Source: Candidatus Omnitrophota bacterium
GTDB taxonomy: Bacteria > Omnitrophota > Koll11 > Zapsychrales > Aceulaceae
Assembly (NCBI GenBank): GCA_029931885.1
Contig: JAOZRJ010000007.1
Coordinates: forward strand, 1 to 17,993
Length of the DNA stretch: 17,993 nt
Direction: 5' to 3'
Position numbers and translations under genes: made by a program. The notes beneath the pieces are model-generated. The model saw only the letters and a program-made list of their open reading frames with translations. It had not been told where the DNA came from and did no database searches. Of the stretch, positions 14,348-17,993 are shown piece by piece. Every line of letters begins with the position of its first letter. Within the stretch, counting starts at the first letter, position 1.

Positions 14348-16726
14348 CTAGGGGTTAGATTGTGATCCAGCTTTTCTACGGTTAAAGCTTGTTCCAAATA
14401 AATCAATAGCCATATCAGGAAAAGCCTTGAGGCGAAAAACCATCCAAATCTCACTTCCCTGTCCTCTTTTTTCATTAAAACTTATATCCATTTCCCAGCA
14501 ATGTAAATCGCGAGTTACCGTAAACTCTTGTTCTTTTTGTAAGCCATGATTAATATCAAACCGTTCATAAATTTTAAATTTCCATTTAGGATTGAGAACA
14601 TAATTCAATTCAGCTGTAATTTGATCATCGACATCTACATGGTATCGTTTGCTAAGGCTAAAAGACCACTTATCTCCAGTATTAATATAAACTTCGAAAT
14701 TGGCAGAAACAAGCTTATCCCGTTGAGCGCTATAATTAGAATCACTATAAAAAGTTAACCAGTCCGTTGGGCGAAACTCAATATCTGTAGTAATGTCATT
14801 AAAACTTCCGCTACCAGGATTTTCTTTAAGCAAAAAGTCAGTACCAACAACAGCCCTTAAAAGATCAACATTCTTCCCATCTCTTTTAGTTTGAAGTTTA
14901 TTTTCTAAAGAAAAATCTATCCCATGATATCGCGTAATTGAGTCAATGTCAGAATCAAAAATATCTAAATCAGTCGAAGGAAAAGACGGATCATGTCTAT
15001 AGACATATGAAACGCTAGGTGTAATGATATGCCTTAATCGATCGACATTCATCCCCCAAAAATGAGCTTGAACATCAAGCGTTTTATAAAACTTTGTACT
15101 TAAGGTTGCTCCTGTTTCAAAAATGCTGCGTATAATATTATATTTGGAGGTATCTTTCGTTTTGCTATAAAAAGTTTCTCTCTGGGCAACATAAGGTGTA
15201 AAGTCAACAAATCCAACTTTTTTAGGATAAGAAATCTTATTTTCTGAATCAATGCGCATTGTACTTTTTCTAACTTCCGTGGGCGAAGCATCAGGAAGGG
15301 ACAAATTTGAATAAAGATTATTACTTTCAAAATAAAAACCTGTCGAGCCTATTGCTTGATTGCTCATGCTGTAGCCGATTTCCGGAAGGCGCTCAACGCT
15401 AGAGACAAAACGGTTAACTCTTTTATCGATCCTAAAACTAAAAAGCCCATTAGTGAGACTTTTTGTGAATAAAAAGAACGTCTCAGGATTACCAACATTA
15501 TCATATTCACGCTCAAAATAATCTTTTAAGAATGTACTGTCACTTAGTTTATAATACTGCCAAATCGCATTACTTGTGTTGTCAATACGCCACTTATGCC
15601 TCCATTCAACTTTAAAACGCTCTTTTTCAATCGTTGGGGTCGGACGCTCCAGCCACCAACGTTTTGCCGTGATGTTTCGTTCATTCATATAATATGTTTT
15701 TATTAGACCTTCTCCATAATTTAAAGTCTTATAATCAAGATCAAGTCCCACGGCAAAATCTTTCTTTTCGCGAATATCAAGATGAATATTTCCTTTAAAA
15801 TTATCATTAAAATAATAACGCCATGCCGTAAGCAAGAATGCTCCCCAATCTTTATCATAACCAGGAGTATAAGTAACACGTGGCTTTGTATCGTCTATGA
15901 CCTGAGTAAATCGCGGTATATATATCAAAGGTACTTTCCCAACAATCATACGTACACTACGAGCAACAACTTTATCTCCAGGATAAATATCTATTTTCTT
16001 TGAATACATTTTATAATGCGGCTTATCGAGATCACAAGTTGTGATATATCCTCTGTCCATAACCATATGATTATCGCCAACCTTTGAAATGGTTTCGCCT
16101 TTTCCGTAATAAGGAGCAGAAACAATTCTTGCACCAACAAACTCACCTGTCATGTCCTCAAAATTAAATATTAAATCATCTCCTGATATCTGACCTTGAG
16201 GATTCTTTAAAATAACGTTTCCATACGCAAATGCTTTTTTCGTTGCATGAAAATATTCAACACGGTCGCATATCAGCTGCGTCTCTCCCTTAGTAATTAT
16301 TACATTGCCATTGATAATAACCTTGTTCTCATCTTGGAAAAATTCAACATTATCTCCATCTATTTCAACGGCTTGAATAGAAGTATGCTCATCTTGTGCT
16401 TTTTCTGAAAAAACAGAATCATCTTCCGCTAAATCTTTTTTATCAACTAATTCCAAATTGTCAGGCGGCTCTACAATTTCCTCTTGAATGATCTCTTCAT
16501 CGATCACGTTGCTTTCCGAATCATCTATTGTATTACTAATTTCTTGAATATTCTCCACAGCAGAATTTTCTGAATTTTGTTCATCAGAGCCTTCTTCCTG
16601 TTCAGCCATAATCTCTTTTGGCAAAGTCCCACCCTTAAACTGCGCAAATGTATTTAAACAAAATACGCAATAAATAAAAACAAACATTACCGAAAGAATA
16701 GAAAGGCTAAAAAATTTATTTTTCAT
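14348..16726 (-). CDS. lptD: LPS-assembly outer-membrane protein LptD (OstA/Imp)
   Basis: 792 residues, about the usual length (E. coli 784). Residues 1-29 are a signal peptide (KNK, then a hydrophobic stretch, cleavage likely after TFA). Residues 40-115 are a strongly acidic, low-complexity linker. Residues about 118-205 form the OstA/LptA beta-jellyroll (VEFFQDENKVIINGNV, QLICDRVEYF, SGDDLIFNFED), which receives LPS from the periplasmic bridge. ITTCDLDKPHYKMYSKKIDI (228-247) and GKVPLIYIPRF start the outer-membrane beta-barrel, rich in alternating aromatic strands to the end. Apart from two in the signal peptide, the cysteines I found are C153, C231 and C743. C231 and C743 sit where E. coli has C173 and C724/C725, so one barrel-jellyroll disulfide may remain. 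The ATG is 9 nt after the ROK kinase stop, without a clear ribosome site. No lptE is seen. Confidence 0.93.
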   Translation of the reverse strand: MKNKFFSLSILSVMFVFIYCVFCLNTFAQFKGGTLPKEIMAEQEEGSDEQNSENSAVENIQEISNTIDDSESNVIDEEIIQEEIVEPPDNLELVDKKDLAEDDSVFSEKAQDEHTSIQAVEIDGDNVEFFQDENKVIINGNVIITKGETQLICDRVEYFHATKKAFAYGNVILKNPQGQISGDDLIFNFEDMTGEFVGARIVSAPYYGKGETISKVGDNHMVMDRGYITTCDLDKPHYKMYSKKIDIYPGDKVVARSVRMIVGKVPLIYIPRFTQVIDDTKPRVTYTPGYDKDWGAFLLTAWRYYFNDNFKGNIHLDIREKKDFAVGLDLDYKTLNYGEGLIKTYYMNERNITAKRWWLERPTPTIEKERFKVEWRHKWRIDNTSNAIWQYYKLSDSTFLKDYFEREYDNVGNPETFFLFTKSLTNGLFSFRIDKRVNRFVSSVERLPEIGYSMSNQAIGSTGFYFESNNLYSNLSLPDASPTEVRKSTMRIDSENKISYPKKVGFVDFTPYVAQRETFYSKTKDTSKYNIIRSIFETGATLSTKFYKTLDVQAHFWGMNVDRLRHIITPSVSYVYRHDPSFPSTDLDIFDSDIDSITRYHGIDFSLENKLQTKRDGKNVDLLRAVVGTDFLLKENPGSGSFNDITTDIEFRPTDWLTFYSDSNYSAQRDKLVSANFEVYINTGDKWSFSLSKRYHVDVDDQITAELNYVLNPKWKFKIYERFDINHGLQKEQEFTVTRDLHCWEMDISFNEKRGQGSEIWMVFRLKAFPDMAIDLFGTSFNRRKAGSQSNP

Positions 16727-16735
16727 ATATTAAGA

Positions 16736-17674
16736 TTAATTTCTCTGACATACTACCATTTCTTCTACCAAAACTTGACAACCTATAATTCCCGCATCTT
16801 GCCCAAGTTTTGCCTTAACAATCCTTACCATTTTTCCCTGAACGCGCATAGCTCTTTGCTTAATAATCTTCTGTATAATACTAAGCATATGCTTATGTGC
16901 CCTTGAAACTCCACCACCAATAACAATCAATCTTGGATTGATAACATTAACAACTCCTATTAAAACTGCGGCTATATGCTCTGCAGTCTCACGCCAGAAA
17001 CTAATAGCTTTTTTATTGCCTTTATCAGCTAATGCCGTTACAGACTCTAATGTAATATTTTTCTTTTTAAAAACTTTCTTAGCTTTCTTGAGTAATTGCT
17101 GATTCCCCACCAATGTCTCTAAACATGCATAGCCGCCGCAATTACATATTTTATTTTTTTTATTAATAGGAACATGGCCTAGCTCTCCAGCTGCAAACCC
17201 TGCACCCCTATAAAGCCGATTATTTAAAATTAAGCCGCCTCCAACTCCAGTTCCAAGAGTCATACAAATCATATCTGTAATTCCTTTGCCGGCTCCGTAT
17301 TTCCATTCAGCCAATGCAATTACGTTAACATCGTTATCAATAAATGTACGAATTCCTAATTTCTTCTCTATAATCTTTTTAAGCGCAACATTTTTCCAAC
17401 CGGCAATATTAGTCAAAGAATACACAATGCTATTCTTCGTATTAACAAGCCCCGGAAGACCAATGCCAATGCCTATAATCTGCTTTTTTAACAAATTATT
17501 TTCAAGCATAATTTGACGACAACCTAAAACTAATCCATCAATTAACTGACCTACACTACGGCTAAAATTTATAGTTTTTAAATTCACTCTTTTAATAATC
17601 TTGCCTTTTAGACCTACAAGGCCAAGCTTAATATTTGTCCCTCCAATATCAATACCTATAACATATTGTTTCAT
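16736..17674 (-). CDS. ROK-family sugar kinase (glucokinase / N-acetylhexosamine kinase type)
   Basis: 312 residues, no DNA-binding domain, so an enzyme rather than a ROK repressor. GIDIGGTNIKLG (7-18) is the phosphate loop, FIDNDVNVIALAE (111-123) holds the catalytic Asp, and TLGTGVGGGLI (139-149) is the second ATP motif. GELGHVPI (163-170) plus CNCGGYACLE (177-186) form the ROK zinc site, with His167, C177, C179 and C184; INPRLIVIGGGVS is near the C-terminus. It phosphorylates a hexose or N-acetylhexosamine at C6 with ATP, and could feed UDP-glucose or UDP-GlcNAc supply for the operon. The start at 17674 agrees with the family N-terminus. There is no ribosome site (CTCTCTCT before ATG) and the promoter ends 9 nt upstream, so the mRNA may be leaderless. 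It is the first gene of the operon. Confidence 0.92.
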   Translation of the reverse strand: MKQYVIGIDIGGTNIKLGLVGLKGKIIKRVNLKTINFSRSVGQLIDGLVLGCRQIMLENNLLKKQIIGIGIGLPGLVNTKNSIVYSLTNIAGWKNVALKKIIEKKLGIRTFIDNDVNVIALAEWKYGAGKGITDMICMTLGTGVGGGLILNNRLYRGAGFAAGELGHVPINKKNKICNCGGYACLETLVGNQQLLKKAKKVFKKKNITLESVTALADKGNKKAISFWRETAEHIAAVLIGVVNVINPRLIVIGGGVSRAHKHMLSIIQKIIKQRAMRVQGKMVRIVKAKLGQDAGIIGCQVLVEEMVVCQRN

Positions 17675-17823
17675 AGAGAGAGTATTTTACCTAAAAATAG
17701 CAAAATATTCAAGGAAATGTAAGATTTTTAACAGAAACACAACTATAAGAAATAAAGGGAGTTAGGACAAAATAATAACATCCACATAAAAAAAATTATG
17801 AATAGAAATATATATATTTATAT
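17675..17823. other. AT-rich intergenic region between GGDEF gene and operon
   Basis: 149 bp. The left part is the promoter described above. On the right, just after the GGDEF stop, is a 14-nt perfect palindrome AAATATATATATTT (17806-17819) and, further on in the direction of transcription, a run of eight T (17788-17795 on the minus strand) inside CATAA...TTATG. Together these could be a weak terminator, but there is no G+C-rich stem. No small open frame with a ribosome site was seen. Confidence 0.4.
17684..17712 (-). promoter_or_regulatory. Putative sigma70-type promoter of the polysaccharide operon
   Basis: On the minus strand, TTGAAT (17707-17712; 4 of 6 to TTGACA), a 17-nt spacer (17690-17706), and TAAAAT (17684-17689; 5 of 6 to TATAAT). 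Only 9 nt separate the -10 box from the ATG at 17674. Transcription would start about 2-3 nt before the start codon. It is the only clear promoter found ahead of a 17-kb run of genes with no other large gap. Confidence 0.55.
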
Positions 17824-17993
17824 TTAATAAGTACCAAAAGCAGTAACACAATTTCTTCCACGTTTTTTAGAACGATATAAAGCCCAGTCAGCCTTATCAA
17901 TGAGTTCTAAAGAACTTTTCCCGTCTTCAGAAAAACAAGAAATCCCAATGCTTACCGTAACGCGCGAAGGCGTATCATAAGCTTGAATTATAT
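17824..17993 (-). CDS. GGDEF-domain protein (diguanylate cyclase), C-terminal 55 residues only
   Basis: Hand translation of the right edge gives 55 residues ending at TAA (17824-17826). VTVSIGIS (11-18), LIDKADWALYRSKKRGRNCV (30-49) match the last part of a GGDEF domain: the VSIGIA strand, the ADxALYxAK helix and the GRN turn. Diguanylate cyclases make cyclic di-GMP from two GTP. The GGDEF signature and any sensor domain lie outside the window, so activity cannot be judged. It is on the same strand as the polysaccharide operon but 149 bp upstream, with a promoter in between, so it is probably a separate unit. Confidence 0.9.
   Translation of the reverse strand, partial: IIQAYDTPSRVTVSIGISCFSEDGKSSLELIDKADWALYRSKKRGRNCVTAFGTY

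Noticed and set aside
17675..17823. tRNA or small RNA gene in the largest gap
   Set aside because: No cloverleaf, no G+C-rich stem and no tRNA consensus sequence; only AT-rich sequence with the promoter.

Overview
The window reads as part of a Gram-negative (diderm) bacterial surface-polysaccharide/LPS locus in an AT-rich genome. Every supported gene lies on the minus strand, so the locus is transcribed from the right end to the left. A complete LptD-type outer-membrane protein shows that the cell has an LPS-like outer membrane. Low G+C, an lptD in a sugar operon, and a split transketolase next to radical SAM/B12 and GDP-heptose genes would fit a poorly cultured diderm lineage such as Omnitrophota. 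That placement is a guess from gene content and has no marker gene behind it.

Layout in the direction of transcription. At the right edge is the C-terminus of a GGDEF (diguanylate cyclase) protein. A 149-bp AT-rich gap follows, holding a good sigma70-like promoter (17684-17712) placed so close to the next ATG that the message would be almost leaderless. A long, tightly packed run of genes then starts: ROK sugar kinase, lptD, UDP-glucose 6-dehydrogenase, UDP-GlcNAc 6-dehydrogenase (its first codons appear frameshifted), UDP-glucuronate decarboxylase (UDP-xylose synthase), a GDP-fucose-synthase-like reductase, another extended SDR, the two halves of a split transketolase, a B12-binding radical SAM protein, a GHMP kinase of the HddA heptose-kinase type, an HddC-type nucleotidyltransferase, glycosyltransferases of the GT4, GT2 and GT9 types, and a DegT/StrS sugar aminotransferase cut by the left edge. 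Gaps are 2-25 nt or short start/stop overlaps. The one exception is an 88-nt gap after ugd, which holds a large AT-only inverted repeat.

How the genes fit together (inference). Ugd plus UXS give UDP-glucuronate and then UDP-xylose. The WbpA-like dehydrogenase and the WbpE-like aminotransferase could be two steps of a UDP-2,3-diaminoglucuronate route. Transketolase can make sedoheptulose-7-P, the carbon source for heptoses, and HddA and HddC are the kinase and guanylyltransferase of the GDP-D-glycero-D-manno-heptose pathway; GmhA and GmhB are not in the window. The Fcl-like reductase could tailor a GDP-sugar. The three glycosyltransferases would assemble the products and LptD would insert the finished LPS. 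The least explained part is the block SDR + split transketolase + B12 radical SAM + sugar kinase + nucleotidyltransferase (3817-9741), which looks like a cassette for an unusual, perhaps higher-carbon or C-methylated, activated sugar.

No tRNA, rRNA, CRISPR array, insertion sequence or transposase was seen. The only gaps without a gene are 12912-12999 and 17675-17823, both shorter than 300 bases.
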